A stretch of DNA of 64,000 nucleotides from NCBI GenBank assembly GCA_001566295.1, contig KQ964271.1, forward strand, positions 1 through 64,000, written 5' to 3'. The notes under the pieces were generated by a model. It saw only the letters and a list, made by a program, of their open reading frames with translations, was not told where the DNA came from and ran no database searches. Shown in pieces: positions 20,026-31,322 of the stretch; position 1 is the stretch's first letter; each line of letters starts with the position of its first letter. Source of the stretch: Microdochium bolleyi. Its lineage: Eukaryota > Ascomycota > Sordariomycetes > Xylariales > Microdochiaceae. The translations under genes and the position numbers were made by a program.

Positions 20026-20577
20026 ATGAAGCTCAGTGTAGCATCTGCCGTCGCCTTTGTGGCCACAGTCCATGCACTCCCGCTCGCACCATTGAGCAGG
20101 GATGTATCGTCCGTTGCCGCCAAAGTCCCCTCCACATTGGGGCTCACATTCCCTCGATCGAGTCCGAACGATGCGTTCTGTCGCAATTTTAACGAGGAGC
20201 TGTCGAAGATGCTTCTTGGTCTCGAAATCGCAGGCATTACAGCCACCGTGACGAACGCAGATGGGCTGACACGACCGCCACCTGGCCCTGACGATGCCTC
20301 TCGGCAGTCGAACGATCATACCGGAGCCGCCCGAAAGCGAGGAGAAAGTGCGGTCCAGTGGATAAATGAAAGGCAGCACTCGGCTCTTCTGAATCAGTTG
20401 GCATCTCCAACGGGCTTCATATGTGATGGGGGTGAGCTGGTCGATATTGCATTCCTGAACTCCAGTAAGCAGGAAATATGCAAGCTTCAATTCGGGGTTT
20501 TGTTATCACCGAAGATAAATGTAGAAAAGACGATAGAAAATTCGAAGTTCTATACTTTGGAGCTTTTGGTCATTTAG
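20026..20577 (+). CDS. Small secreted protein, hypothetical
   Basis: An ATG-started single-exon frame of 183 residues. MKLSVASAVAFVATVHALPL is a good signal peptide. The mature part contains only three cysteines (AFCRNF, FICDGG, EICKL) and a Pro/Arg-rich middle near residues 84-105. No motif recognised. The 3' part holds a GTGAGC donor-like site (near 20431) with a TCCAG acceptor-like site, so an alternative spliced C-terminus is possible; the unspliced version is reported. It sits convergent to the FAD-oxidase pseudogene with about 120 bp between. Confidence 0.6.
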   Translation: MKLSVASAVAFVATVHALPLAPLSRDVSSVAAKVPSTLGLTFPRSSPNDAFCRNFNEELSKMLLGLEIAGITATVTNADGLTRPPPGPDDASRQSNDHTGAARKRGESAVQWINERQHSALLNQLASPTGFICDGGELVDIAFLNSSKQEICKLQFGVLLSPKINVEKTIENSKFYTLELLVI

Positions 20578-20698
20578 AGATGATCCCTTTGGGGTTTGAT
20601 GCACTACGGGTTTTTGCCTCCACTCTCCTGCTCTCATGAGGCCTTTGACGAGCAGACCTTCCAAGTTCCTGGCTCCACAAGTGTGCAACACATGCAGC

Positions 20699-22110
20699 TC
20701 AGATTCCCAGCTTGTAGCCGCCCTTAAGAGACCGCTGAAAGATTTGCTTGGGGTCGTACTTGCGGCTGACGGCACGGAGGAACTCGAGACTCTCGCTGCC
20801 GTAGCTGGCCATGACGTGCTGGAACTTGGCCGCGTAGGTTGAAAATTCGAATCGATGACCCTTGCCGCGTGTATTGGTGTAGGCTTGCACCTTTGCGTGC
20901 CAATTCTGCGCTGTGGCGTAAACCTGCTCGTCGTATGCCGCATCGCTCCAGAGGGGCATGATGAACATGACTGCAATAGGCAAATCAGAATCAGTGCCCA
21001 GCTTCAAAGGCCTGGTACGGGTCGTGAAGACTTACTCAGCAGATCCTCCTTGGTGCCACCAAGGCCGAGACTGTTGCCGCCACGAGCGGCGCTCTGGTCC
21101 TGGATATGTCGGGACAGTGGCTCGAACTGGAAGTCCCAAACCAGCCCTGGGATGTTCTTGGACTCCTCAAAGATCTGCATCGTGATCTTGTGCACACCTT
21201 TGATTGTCTCGAGGGCATTGACAAGGTCAGGTCGGCCACCATGACGCGGGTGACGGGTGGAACCCATGATGGGTACTGGGCGATGGACGAGCTGCGGCTG
21301 CATCTCATAGGGACGGCTTGATCGCGGCGTGATCTCCGGCAGCATCAGTGTCAATGAGCTAGAGCAAGATCTGCCCTTGGCCAGTGGTGGCATTGAGAAA
21401 GTACTCAGTCGTCAGCCCTGCATTGAGGTGCACACCGGTAGAATCGTCGGTGAAAACTTGCAGGCTCTCGAGCACGGCGTCGCTCGACTCGACTGGCACA
21501 ATGATGAGTCCGCGCCGTGGATCTTCTGCGGGTGCTCAAACGTGGCGAGATCAAAACGTGTGACGATGCCAAAGTTGTTATTGCCGCCCTTCAGCGCGAC
21601 AAACAGGTCCTTGTTGGTGTCCTTGTTCGCGTTCACGATCTCGCCCGAAGCAAGCACCACCTCGAAATTGATAATGTTACCGGCCACGAAGCCCACGCAG
21701 CCCTGGAACCATGAATACCCCCCACCAAGAGTCACACCACCGACACCGGTGCCCGGACAGCGGACACCAGGAAAAGCGATGCCCAAGCCATCCGTCTCGG
21801 CGTACGCGAAGCGTCAGACCTCGCCGCCCCCCAGAGAGACGAAATACCTGTCGGCCGAGACGGTGGTAGTGTTCATATAGCCGCTCAGGTCGATGGCGAC
21901 TGCATTGTCGACATTGTTGGCGCCTGCCCACGGGGTATGGCCGCCGCACTGGATTGAGAACGGGCAGGCGTCACCCTTTGGGCCAGCCTCCCTCTTCAAG
22001 GTGAACGACGAGTGATGGTGATATCCGTTCGGACTGGATGAATATCCTGCCAGATCGAGAAGCACGCTGGAGATACCTGCTCTCGCGTCTCAAAACTCCA
22101 GTGCGGGAAC
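20699..22110 (-). pseudogene. FAD-linked oxidase (BBE-like) pseudogene
   Basis: Pieces of a berberine-bridge-enzyme-type flavoprotein run along the minus strand: FAD-domain FSIQCGGHTPWAGANN, then GIAFPGVRCPGTGVGGVTLG, then ALKGGNNNFGIVTRFDLATF, and the C-terminal KYDPKQIFQRSLKGGYKLG. The frame is broken by TGA at about 21814-21816 (probably TGG to TGA before RFAYAETDG), by a frameshift near 21520 after EHPQKI, and by further shifts near 21300-21400. The start is missing. A 65-nt intron (20971-21035, GTAAGT to TTGCAG) is still intact and joins GGTKEDLL to MFIMPLW. Functional relatives oxidise alkaloids, sugars or polyketides using covalently bound FAD. It is decayed here; the lesions are seen directly. 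Confidence 0.85.
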
Positions 22111-22430
22111 GGCATGGAGCTGACTAAAAGTCAATCAAACTGTAGAGCCAAGAATGCAGTGAGACACGTGAAAGTGTCTCGCGTTGAAGAAGTATCTGAA
22201 AGTTGTGGCATAAGACATATAAACAGAACTTGTTCAGTCCGCCTGCCTCATGAGGAGCAAGAAAATCACTGGTTCATTCCAGGAATCCCTCAAAATCGAG
22301 CCGCGCAGAATGGGCTGCTTTTCACATAGCCGAGCTTCCTGTTCGTTCTGTAAATTGGCTATCCAGGGCATTCCCGAATTGCCAGGCTAGTTCTGGCCAC
22401 GCTTGCTCACGCTTTCCTCGCATTTTCCAA
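22111..22430. other. Intergenic, no gene seen
   Basis: Upstream region of the FAD-oxidase pseudogene and downstream region of the small membrane-protein gene. Nothing else seen. Confidence 0.5.
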
Positions 22431-23027
22431 CTAGGACAGGAAGAAGGACCAGGTCTGCAGGCTGCCAACGACAGCCGTGAAGGCGGCGTTAGGGATGAGG
22501 CCCTTGCGGTAGTAGTATAGGGCAGAACCCCAGATGGTGCCGATGGCGGTCGACACGATGGCCTTGTCAATCGGGGTCCGGAGGGCAGTGGGGTTGAGTG
22601 AGAACTGGTAGTTTAGCAATGCCTTTCGTCCGGGAATACCGTTAGTAGGTGAGCGCTCAGCCTTGGACAAAGGAATGGGAGCACTGCGAGCGACACATAG
22701 ATGGCAGGCAGGTAGGGGCAAAAGGGGCCAATCACTCACGAGAATCAGGAAGAGCCCGCTGCCTTGGTACCACCCGATGGTGCCGCAGGACCTGGGGAGG
22801 TTGCTGATGGACTTGAAGTCCTTCTTGGACTGCCACTCCTTGGCCGAGAGCTGCACTCCAGATCAGCATTGTGGCTCGTACTGAGGTCGCTTACAGAACC
22901 CTCTCCACCTGTGGTCTGCTGTGGGAATCGCTGAGTGCTGCTACGCAGGCGGATGATGACGTACCGTGTGGCCAATGGAGCAGATGAGCCAGCCAGCGGC
23001 CGAGACCTGGAACGGGCGCGCAGACAT
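22431..23027 (-). CDS. Small multi-pass membrane protein, three exons
   Basis: Exons 23027-22965, 22850-22740 and 22622-22431 join in phase 0 to encode 121 residues. Donors are GTACGT and GTGAGT; acceptors are GTGCAG and GAAAG, the latter with a CTAAC branch site upstream. The three exons encode 21, 37 and 63 residues. Hydrophobic stretches are near residues 10-22, 47-62 and 80-115, suggesting three or four membrane passes. Notable pieces are the N-terminal MSARPFQVSAAGWLICSIGH, GWYQGSGLFLIL and GTIWGSALYYYRKGLIPN. It resembles small fungal integral membrane proteins of unknown function, some of which sit beside secondary-metabolism genes, but I cannot name a family. Precise frame conservation across both introns argues that it is real and intact beside a dead oxidase. 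Confidence 0.78.
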
Positions 23028-23695
23028 GGTGTGCTGTATGAGTCTGGAGAGGTGGCAGTAGATTCTATAACGAGTAATCTTGAAATCCGTAATGGTGGCG
23101 TGTATTGTTCGTGAAAAGAAGATGGAGTGAGGGCGCAAGCACTGCGACAGCGATGATCGCGGACCAGTGATGCAATCCGAAGCCGAGGCACGGAGCAAAA
23201 CCGTCGTGCGGGGGCCTAGTGCTTACATAATGTCAACAGTGCGCGGTAGCACTCCCAGGGAGTTTCCTTGTCAGGAGTGGCGTTGGAGCGAGACCAGCCT
23301 TGGGACCATATCAATCAGAGCATCCAGGCCGAGGCGGAAACACCACCGGCACAAAATCATTACGTGAAGGTGGTCGGCTCGATGAAGTCGCAAGTAGTGA
23401 GCAAAGGCTAGATACGACACTTGTGTCGAACGCGCGCTCGTTCAAGGGAACTTAGTTCTGACACAGCAGTCGCCACGGGGATAGAACAGACCCAGGTGAT
23501 GCAACATGATTGGCTAGAAGACTGCTTTCCGAAAAGAGTCTAGGCCAAAGTAAAGTCTGTTGTGCTTGTAGCTGTATGAACCCCGAGCTACTTCGGGGCC
23601 TCGACAGCTCTCAGCATCTCTCTAAATCACCAGTGCTTCCACCCAACACGCAGCCAAACACGCAGCAATAAGTACAGTGTGATTCAACAACATCT
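23028..23695. other. Intergenic, no gene seen
   Basis: Promoter side of the small membrane-protein gene. A short hairpin (CCCCGA, then GCTACT, then TCGGGG) is at 23582-23599. No coding region supported. Confidence 0.5.
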
Positions 23696-23796
23696 GGTGA
23701 GGTGGCCGAGTTGGTTATGGCGTTAGGTTAAGGCTACCTTAACAAGTATTTATCCTAATGGGGCAACCCGCATGGGTTCGAATCCCATCCTGCAAG
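23696..23796 (+). tRNA. tRNA-Leu(AAG)-like gene with intron, acceptor stem decayed
   Basis: The A box TGGCCGAGTTGG and the B box GGGTTCGAATCCC are both intact. The anticodon stem TTAGG (23723-23727) pairs with CCTAA (23754-23758). The loop reads TTAAGG, giving anticodon AAG at 23730-23732, followed by about 19 nt of probable intron. The long variable arm GGGGCAACCC is typical of leucine tRNAs and the T arm ATGGG/CCCAT pairs perfectly. The acceptor stem does not: GGTGAGG faces CCTGCAA, so only three of seven pairs form. It is therefore either a tRNA pseudogene or a truncated copy whose 3' end was replaced. Confidence 0.7.
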
Positions 23797-25465
23797 TTAT
23801 CCCCTATCTACAGCCTCGAGGAGCGACTGGCTAACATGAAACAGCATCATACCCCAAAGCGTATAATTTTTTGATTTTTTATTGTGTTCTACAATCCCCT
23901 CCCTCGGGACGAAACAGTACCTTACTGCATGCGTGAGGACTCTAGATCTCGAGGTTGATAGTAAACAAGCTGTCATGGTAGCTCGCCCATGTCCAACAAC
24001 AGAATGGGATCAGAGAGCACTCACACACACCGTGCAATGTCTCTGGAAAGATCATGTCAGGAACAAATCGGGACTCCGACGGGCAGAGCGTCCAGGATAG
24101 GTTGCCGCTCTCCTCGCTGCCACGCGGCATGGACATGGTCCACGCCACGAAGGGGTGCAGGACAACCCGAGGCCCTGGGTCCAACACCTTGTGCATGCAT
24201 GCATGCATGCATGCTCCTCAGGAGTGGAGTGAAAGCAACAGGTGCGCGATTCCAAACCTTGTATGGAGTAGTGGTCGTACCTCCTGTTAGCAGTGTGAAG
24301 ATGGCCGACACATGGTTGACACATCATCAGCCGCAGCCACGCAACGTGTTGGGGCCTCGTCTCGTGAAGCCTCGACTTTGACATGAGGCACGGCGGCCGG
24401 GTGTCCCGTGGTAGTCGTGGTCGTATCGTGAACCAGACGCTTCCAATCTAATCAGATCCATCTTTGCGTGTTCTAGACCTGTTGTGCACCCAGCGGATGA
24501 TGCGAATGGCGCCAGCCGCTCAGCTAGCCCGAAGCAACTGGCCAATCCAGTCTGCGCAGCCCACTCAGGCTTATGCATTGTCGACTTGGCAGCTGAAGGT
24601 ATCTCCGGGCCATGTGTAATGCGGACACCTGCTCCTCCTCGGAAGCCCGACCGAGCCAGCACGAGCGCGATCGGAACAAAGGACGGACGGCATCACTGCA
24701 TCTTCATGCGTGGCACGAGGCCTGACTCGCAGGGTGGCACTCGCTCCATAACCGTCCGATAGCCCGTAGCCATGCCAGGGCCCCTTCATTCATGCCTGCT
24801 GCCGGCGAATCAGGCCCCTACAGCACGAACCTATATCTCCACTTGCGGGCACGCCTCGCTGGCCAGAAACAGCAAAGACTGCTCGAACCACGCGGCTATC
24901 CATGCTGCCCAGCGTCGCCAAGGCCGAGCCAGTCAAGTCCACCACGCGAGCCATACCCGTTGTGGTATTGGTGTCATGCTACAACACCCATAAGCTCTCC
25001 ATGATTCCATCTGTCCAGGCCCGGGGAGCCCGACACGAGTAGAGCCCCCCACTGGGCCACTTGTGAGGACTGCGTAATTAGGCCTCGTGCGTAAGCTTCG
25101 CTGGGCCGATGACCGGCCGGGCTGTCTTCCCTTTTTTATCAGATCTCGAGGGCCGACCCCACCCGCCCAGGCCGTAGCTAGAAAATTTTTATCAGATCAA
25201 TCAAATCAATCAAGATAATCGCCCGGGTTTGTTTGAGCCTAATGCAGTGCCACGGTACCGTCCTTTCTCCACGGGGGCCGCCGGCATTGTTCGGGTTCGG
25301 ACGAGTCCATATTATTAAAAGCTTCCCCACGCGCACACACTCTGGTCTCTAGGGGTCGTCTTCCTCTCTTCTGCTTCCCAAGGCACCACTGCTGCACGTC
25401 CGTCCACCGTCAATCATTGCCTCTTCCTGCCCTCGCGGCTGCACGCCCAGAAGACAGTCGCCAGC
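23797..25465. other. 1.7-kb interval without a supported gene
   Basis: No convincing coding sequence on either strand. A tetranucleotide repeat occurs at 24192-24214. The last 200 bp contain TATTAAAAG and CT-rich leader sequence, probably the promoter of the MFS gene. Confidence 0.5.
24192..24214. repeat. (TGCA)n microsatellite
   Basis: Nearly six uninterrupted TGCA units. It is self-complementary and could form a cruciform. Such tracts are usually length-variable. Confidence 0.9.
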
Positions 25466-27582
25466 ATGTCGGAACAAAAGGGGTCCATCGGACAGAAAGT
25501 CCGGGGTATGTCCACATCGCACCCGAGACCCAAGTGACTTGCTGTTGACAACAGAGTTTGGCAGGATACTTCCTCGGCGCGAAGCCCCAGAGCGCAGAGG
25601 AGCGCAAGTTCGTGCGGAAGATTGGTATGTGCTGCCGCCGCGAGACTGTTGGAATGCAGCCAGTCCAGAGACTGATAATGGTGCTCCACAGACTTCTTCA
25701 TCATGGTATGATGCAAGCCCACCGACCACAGAAACGACTGCACCGCCAGCTCCATTGCTGACTCGGTCCCACAGACTTACTGCTGCCTGGCCTACTTCTT
25801 CAACTTCCTCGACCGCGCTGCATTCGCCAATGCCTACGTCGCTGGTCTCCGCGAAGCGCTCAACATGGGCGGGCACGACTACAACACTGTTCTCTCTGTC
25901 ACGACCGCTGGGTGCGTAGTCCGGCCATGACATCACGCTCAGGACACTATCCGGAAGCTGACCGCGCGTGATCTCGCAGTATGGCCATCGGCCAGATCCC
26001 CCACGGCCTCATCATCCAGAAGGTCCGACCCAGCATCTGGCTCCCTTCCATGGTCATCATCTGGGGCTGCCTGACCGTAAGCAAGAACCTTCCCGATCCC
26101 CCCGCGAGTGCATTATTTCTGACCCATGGCTCGGCCCTGTCCACAGATTGCGAGCGCCGCGTGCAAGACCCTCACCCAGCTCCTCGTGGTGCGCTTCTTC
26201 CTTGGTCTCGCCGAGGCCAGCACGTACGCTGGAACCATCTACGTCATGGGGTCGTGGTACACCCCTGGAGAGATCGCAAAGGTTTGCAAGACCCTTCCCA
26301 AGCATAAAAGCACTGCAGACTGACCTGGCGAAGCGCACCGGAATCTTCTCAGCTGCTGGCCAAATCGGAACCATGTTCGCGGGAATCATGATGACGGCCA
26401 TTTACAAAACCATGGGCGGTCTCGGCGGTCTTGGAGGATGGCAGTGGGTCTTTATCATTGGTAAGTCGCAAATTCGGAAACCTCCATCCTCCATCAAGGC
26501 TCGGGCTCTCAACAGATTGCTCACGATTATCTATGATTGACAGACGGCATCATCACGCTCCCCATTGCCTTCTTCGGCTTCTTCTACCTCCCCGACCGGC
26601 CATTGAACACCAGGGTCAAGTACCTCAGCGACGCCGAAAAGAAACTCGCTGTCGCCCGCCTCCCCCCTGTCAAGGAGGGCAGCCACAGCATCCGCCCCTT
26701 GTCTCTGTTCAAGCGATTGGTCTTCACCCCCATGTTGTACGTAATACAATACCTGGCTACTCACACCTCACCGAATGTGCTGACACCCGCCTTTAGCTGG
26801 ATCCTCGTCTTCTGGTCTCCCGTCGTGCAGACCCTCGAGGCGTATACCGTGCAGGGCAACTTCCTCATCTGGCTCAAGTACCACTCGAAGGACTTCACGC
26901 AGACCCAGATCAACACGTACCCGCTCGGCGTGCAGGCCACTGGTATCGTCGCGACCATGCTGACTGCCTGGTTCATGGACGCCACGGGCCAGCGCGTGCC
27001 CATGGTCGTCCTCGCCGTCGTCCTGCAGCTCGTGGTCGCGTCCATGCTGCTCGTCCCCAACCTGCCCTTCGCGGGCACCTTTTTCGCCTTCTACCTCAAC
27101 GGCGCGTCGTACATGGTGCTCCCGCTCATGTTCGGCTGGGCGACCATCATCCTGCAGCGCGTCGGCGACGACGCCGTCCGCAGCGTCACCGTCTACGCCA
27201 TGAACGTCATGAGCATGACCATGTACACGTTTTGGGGCATCGTGTTCTATGCCGCCGACGAGGCGCCATACTGGCGCAAGGGAGGCATCGTCATGATTGT
27301 GGCGTGTTTTGTGATTCTCGGATACTTGTATCTCATGTGGAGGGTACGTCGTTGATCCTGACCATTGCACACGCTGACGAAAATGGTTCGTGGTACTAAC
27401 ATTCTCATTCCGTGCAACAGCTCGACCGATACACCCTGGAGAAGTACGGTGATGGCACTGTCGGGGATGCCGAGGCGTCGTCTGGCCTGGCCCGCGAGGC
27501 CAGTCCCAGCAGCGACAATGTCGGCAGCGTCGAGGGCGAGAAGCGTGTTGGTGGTGAGGAGGTCACGTCTGTCAAGGCTTGA
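25466..27582 (+). CDS. MFS anion permease, Dal5/Liz1/Seo1-like, ten exons
   Basis: A twelve-helix MFS permease of the allantoate/pantothenate type. Exons: 25466-25505, 25555-25624, 25692-25705, 25775-25911, 25980-26076, 26147-26281, 26334-26460, 26544-26736, 26797-27343 and 27421-27582. Family text is continuous across junctions 2-10: FLDRAAFANAYVAGLR, GQIPHGLIIQK, RFFLGLAEASTYAGTIYVMG, SWYTPGEIAK joined to RTGIFSAAGQIG, then FFYLPDRPLNTRVKYL. Exon 3 is a 14-nt micro-exon encoding the conserved DFFIM. The exon 1-2 junction is uncertain: the obvious GTATGT donor and ACAG acceptor leave the frame off by one. A weaker pair (donor 25510, acceptor ending 25556) fits, or the true start lies elsewhere, or a base has been lost. 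It likely imports a carboxylate, vitamin or ureide at the plasma membrane. Confidence 0.88.
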
Positions 27583-29325
27583 TGGAGTGGTCGTCTACCG
27601 AGTCATTTTCGTATGCTTTAGCAAACATGGCTGAGCGCCAGTAGTTGCTGACAATAATATTCACGTGACCGAGCAGGGTTTTAGAATGACGCTTGTCTTT
27701 ACCTAGGACTCGCGCGGGCGTACACGTGCGCTCGTCTTGGTAGTCAGATTAAACAGACTCGCAAAACTGTGAAAGGGCTTTCCAAGAAGATCTTAATAGC
27801 GTCAAAACAATTGCACGAAGGTGAACAAATAAGAGAGGGAGCTTGATACGGCGAGACACATCACAATTTGTCGATGCATGCATCGAAAGCCCTCAACACA
27901 TCCGAGCTTGTACCCCCAGGTAGTTATACAGAGTCCACACGGCTCTTTGCTTTGTGAGGTCCATCCATCTGCCTATTGATACTGGCGTGGGAGAGTTGTC
28001 TTGTCTCAGCCCGGGAATTCGCTCAACTCGTGCAGGGAGGAGACGAAATTGGGTTTGACAGTCCCCGCAGTCTCAAAGAGCGTATCAGCACCACTAGCTT
28101 CAATACCCAGCCTGAGATTACTTTACTGGCGACGGGGCGATTAGTCCGCGGGAGGCCCAAAAGGCTGGGACAGAAGTGCCCATGGCTACAGCACTGTTAC
28201 CTTCTCCCGCTCCGGGGCTTCAGTTTTGCTTTTTCCCACGACCTATCGCATGCATGTTAAGGGCGTTCTGATCCCTCACAACTGCGCCCAGCATGGATTG
28301 TCTGCGGCAGGAGGAGCAGGAGGATTATGTTTTCTGTCTCACCGTCACACCCTCGTGGCCAGGCTGCAGGGCACGACTGTAGACCACCGGCCGTCACACT
28401 GGTCCATGTGCCCGCCCCATAGCCATAAAGAATGTCTGGCTTGCCCCATCAGCCCCCAAATCCTCAAATGCAGATCCGCCGGTCGTGGGCATCTTGTTCT
28501 ACCGCCGATGTGGCACGCCCAAAGCCACAAACTCGAGTGCGGCTCTAGTCTATTTGGTAACTCAAGCCTCTCTTCGGATCTTGCCGAACAGATGTCAAGG
28601 TGTCTCAACTGTTACCTGGGCTCGCTGTCCCCTCGCATCGCCAGCATTTCTTGGTCCATCTGACCAACCGCCACTAGTAACTACCCTGTTCTTCGCGGAC
28701 TGAACACGCAAGTCAAAGCGGGCTTTTGCCCAATCCACTTTTGCAAAGGTTCAAACCCTGTTGAGGGATCAGCATATGGCCGATCAGACATTGGGAGTTG
28801 CGGCTCTTAACAAGCGAATTCGGTGCCTTAGACCTGCCATGAATCCACTCCTCGCGGGAAGAAGGCACTACCTCTACGCGTGAACGCTCCGAAGCTGTTC
28901 AGTTCTCAGCCTCGGCCGGTGTGAGCCATGCCTAGTGTATGTGCGTGTGTGCATGGTGTTGCGCGGGTCTTTCCAAATAGACGGCGGCGACGAAGGGGCT
29001 GATGACTGTCTCGGCCAGCACGCCCCGGCAAATGTTTGTCTCACTCGCGTCTCGACCACTTCCTTTTTTCTTTCCCAATTTCATCACAGCTCACAGGTCC
29101 GTGAAACACAATCGATCTCGCCGCGTATAGCTTGGCACTCCGCCAAGCCTTTTCACTTGTGAAGTCGCGGAGATTGCTGGCCGGGATCCTCTAGGAACCA
29201 CAAACTCATCTTTATTAGAGACCTTAGCCCATTTTCCCCACACACCACCCCAGTTGTCGCTCGTCTCCAGTACGGATACCAAACTCAGCTGTCAACCCTA
29301 GCCACGAACCGTTGTGGTAGCAAAC
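27583..29325. other. 1.7-kb interval without a supported gene
   Basis: Short frames on both strands without motifs. The right end is the leader of the rhodopsin-domain gene. Confidence 0.5.
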
Positions 29326-31322
29326 ATGAGCAATTCTTTTGCGCTTGCGCCTCGGACGGACCTGGGCGAGACCGCTGGGTCCAGCGACGCATATGCTAGT
29401 GGGCACCTGGTGGGCATCCTTGTTTGCACGATCTCGGTCACAGTGCTCTTCGCTGGGCGTTGCTATCATAAAATCACCTCCAGGACCCAGATGCTCTTAG
29501 ATGACTGTAAGTCTCCCATGCTGAGGCTCACACCTGAGGATCCCGTGTGTTAATTTCGATGTGTGTAGGGACTTGCATTGCAGCATGGGTACGCCGCATT
29601 CTCTGCTCTTATCCGTGTTCTCCGGAGGATTGACACCACATGCCTCGCAGATATCAATCATGATGTACTCCGCGACAGTCTTGCTCAGTGCGTCCATAAC
29701 GTCACTGCGAAGCCTCTGGAAATGTGGGCTGACCAATGTCTGCAGCAATGCATTATAGCCGCGGCCATCATGTAACAGAGGTCTCGAACGAGGACTATAT
29801 GCAGATGGTGAAGGTCTGTTCCACACACCATTTGTTCCCGATACCCGCGCTCGGCATCACCAGTCATAGCCACTTCACTGACGTCCGAAGTCTGACAGTG
29901 GCTGTATGCCAGTTCCGTCATCTACAACCCCTGTGCCTTTGTGACCAAGGTGGCTCTGCTACTTCTTGTAGCCCGGGTTTTCGCCATCATGGAAAAGGTC
30001 GTCAGAGGCATTCACGTTTTCGCTGTGGCCCTCCTTGTTGCATATTTGCCTGTCCAGGTGGTTAAGATATGCATCTGCAGCCCAATAACGTCGTATTGGG
30101 ATGCTTCCATTACGGGGACCTGCCTCAACCAGCGCAAGGTCTTTGTGAGCGACCTGGTGCTCGCCATCATCACGGATATTACAATTCTCATACTGCCGAT
30201 CCCCCTAACGTGGTCGCTCAGCTTTTCGTGGCAGAAAAAGCTCAGGATCTCACTGCTCCTTGGTGCTGGAGGTGCAGCAACCGCTATCACGGCGTACCGG
30301 ATGTACTTCGTCATCGAGTCCATGAGCTCGGCTGATACTCCTTACGATTTGGTGTGGCTTGCTCAACTCTCGTACGCATACTTGCCCGCAGCTCTGCAAC
30401 AACGAAGGACTGACGTCAGATTTCCCATAGCCTCTTCGAGCTGGCCCTTGGCCTTGCTTGCACGTGTCTACCCTCTCTTAACATCCTTTTCGATCGTATG
30501 AGGAGATGCAGGGGCGAAACCAGCGGCGGCCGACGGCACCGTCACGAGCAACTCCAGAGGCCCCGCACTAGGCGCTCGCAAATGCCACCGGACAGGGGGC
30601 ATGGCGATGTCAAGCAAGGCGATATCTCGACGCTCCAGGTCACCATATCGGGCAGAACTATCACCAACCCCATCAGCAGGGCTGCAGATCACACGACGAG
30701 CAGGAAAATCCTCGCAATGCGGTACTTAGGCAGCTTCGCCGCACCCACAAAGATACAGGTGGAGGTGACCAATAGTCACGTCAACATCCACGAAATTAAT
30801 CAGCACAAAGTTTGCTCCGGCAGCCAGGGTGTGAACGTTCATCTCCGATCACCGGGCCAGTTCTGCGCGGCAAGCGAGCACATGCGGTCCGTCTTCGCCA
30901 CCGCCGGTGACCATGAGCAAGAGACGACGTGCGGCACGCTGCCAGGCCCCGAGTCGCCAGATTTCGATATCGAGGCGCAGATGACTTCCGGCAAGCACAT
31001 TGTCCTTAAGACAAACCATGAGCAAATGCACATCGGGGATCCAGAATCTCTGCGGCTCGTCGATGCCGCGCAGGGGAGAAAGGAGGGTTGGCTCGCGCCC
31101 GCGGCTCAGACTGTCGCCAGAAACACTAGTACTTCTTCTTTAATGGCATCCGAGACTTTGTCGGCAGGGGTTGGGGGGACATTGCCGCTAAGGGGTGAGA
31201 TGGCAGTGAATGCCCCACATGGATCGTTTCGCGATATGGCGGGCAATGACGACGGAGGATCTACAAGGGACTGGATTTGGGATGGGACATGGCATGGCCG
31301 AGGAGTTATGGCTTGCAGATGA
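29326..31322 (+). CDS. Rhodopsin-domain (SAT4-type) integral membrane protein, exon 2 disrupted
   Basis: A seven-helix fungal membrane protein of the rhodopsin/SAT4 family. Exon 1 (29326-29506) carries the first helix and ends LLDDW across a GTAAGT intron, continuing TCIAAW at 29569-29588. The frame is then lost until RGHHVTEVSNEDYMQMVK near 29758-29813. It resumes cleanly: exon 29899-30371 (WLYASSVIYNPCAFVTKVAL through helices to DLVWLAQLS) and exon 30431-31322 (FELALGLACTCLPSLNILFD and a long hydrophilic cytoplasmic tail). Introns at 29814-29898 and 30372-30430 restore frame. Between 29589 and 29757 the expected second helix is missing, so the gene may be broken there or use an unusual exon. 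Function of the family is largely unknown; some members act in signalling or appear beside metabolite genes. Confidence 0.72.

Noticed and set aside
24192..24214. TGCA repeat considered as part of a CRISPR-like or att array
   Set aside because: Simple microsatellite without spacers; the host is eukaryotic.
28740..28770. Isolated tRNA B-box-like sequence (GGTTCAAACCC)
   Set aside because: No A box or foldable arms upstream; a chance match.
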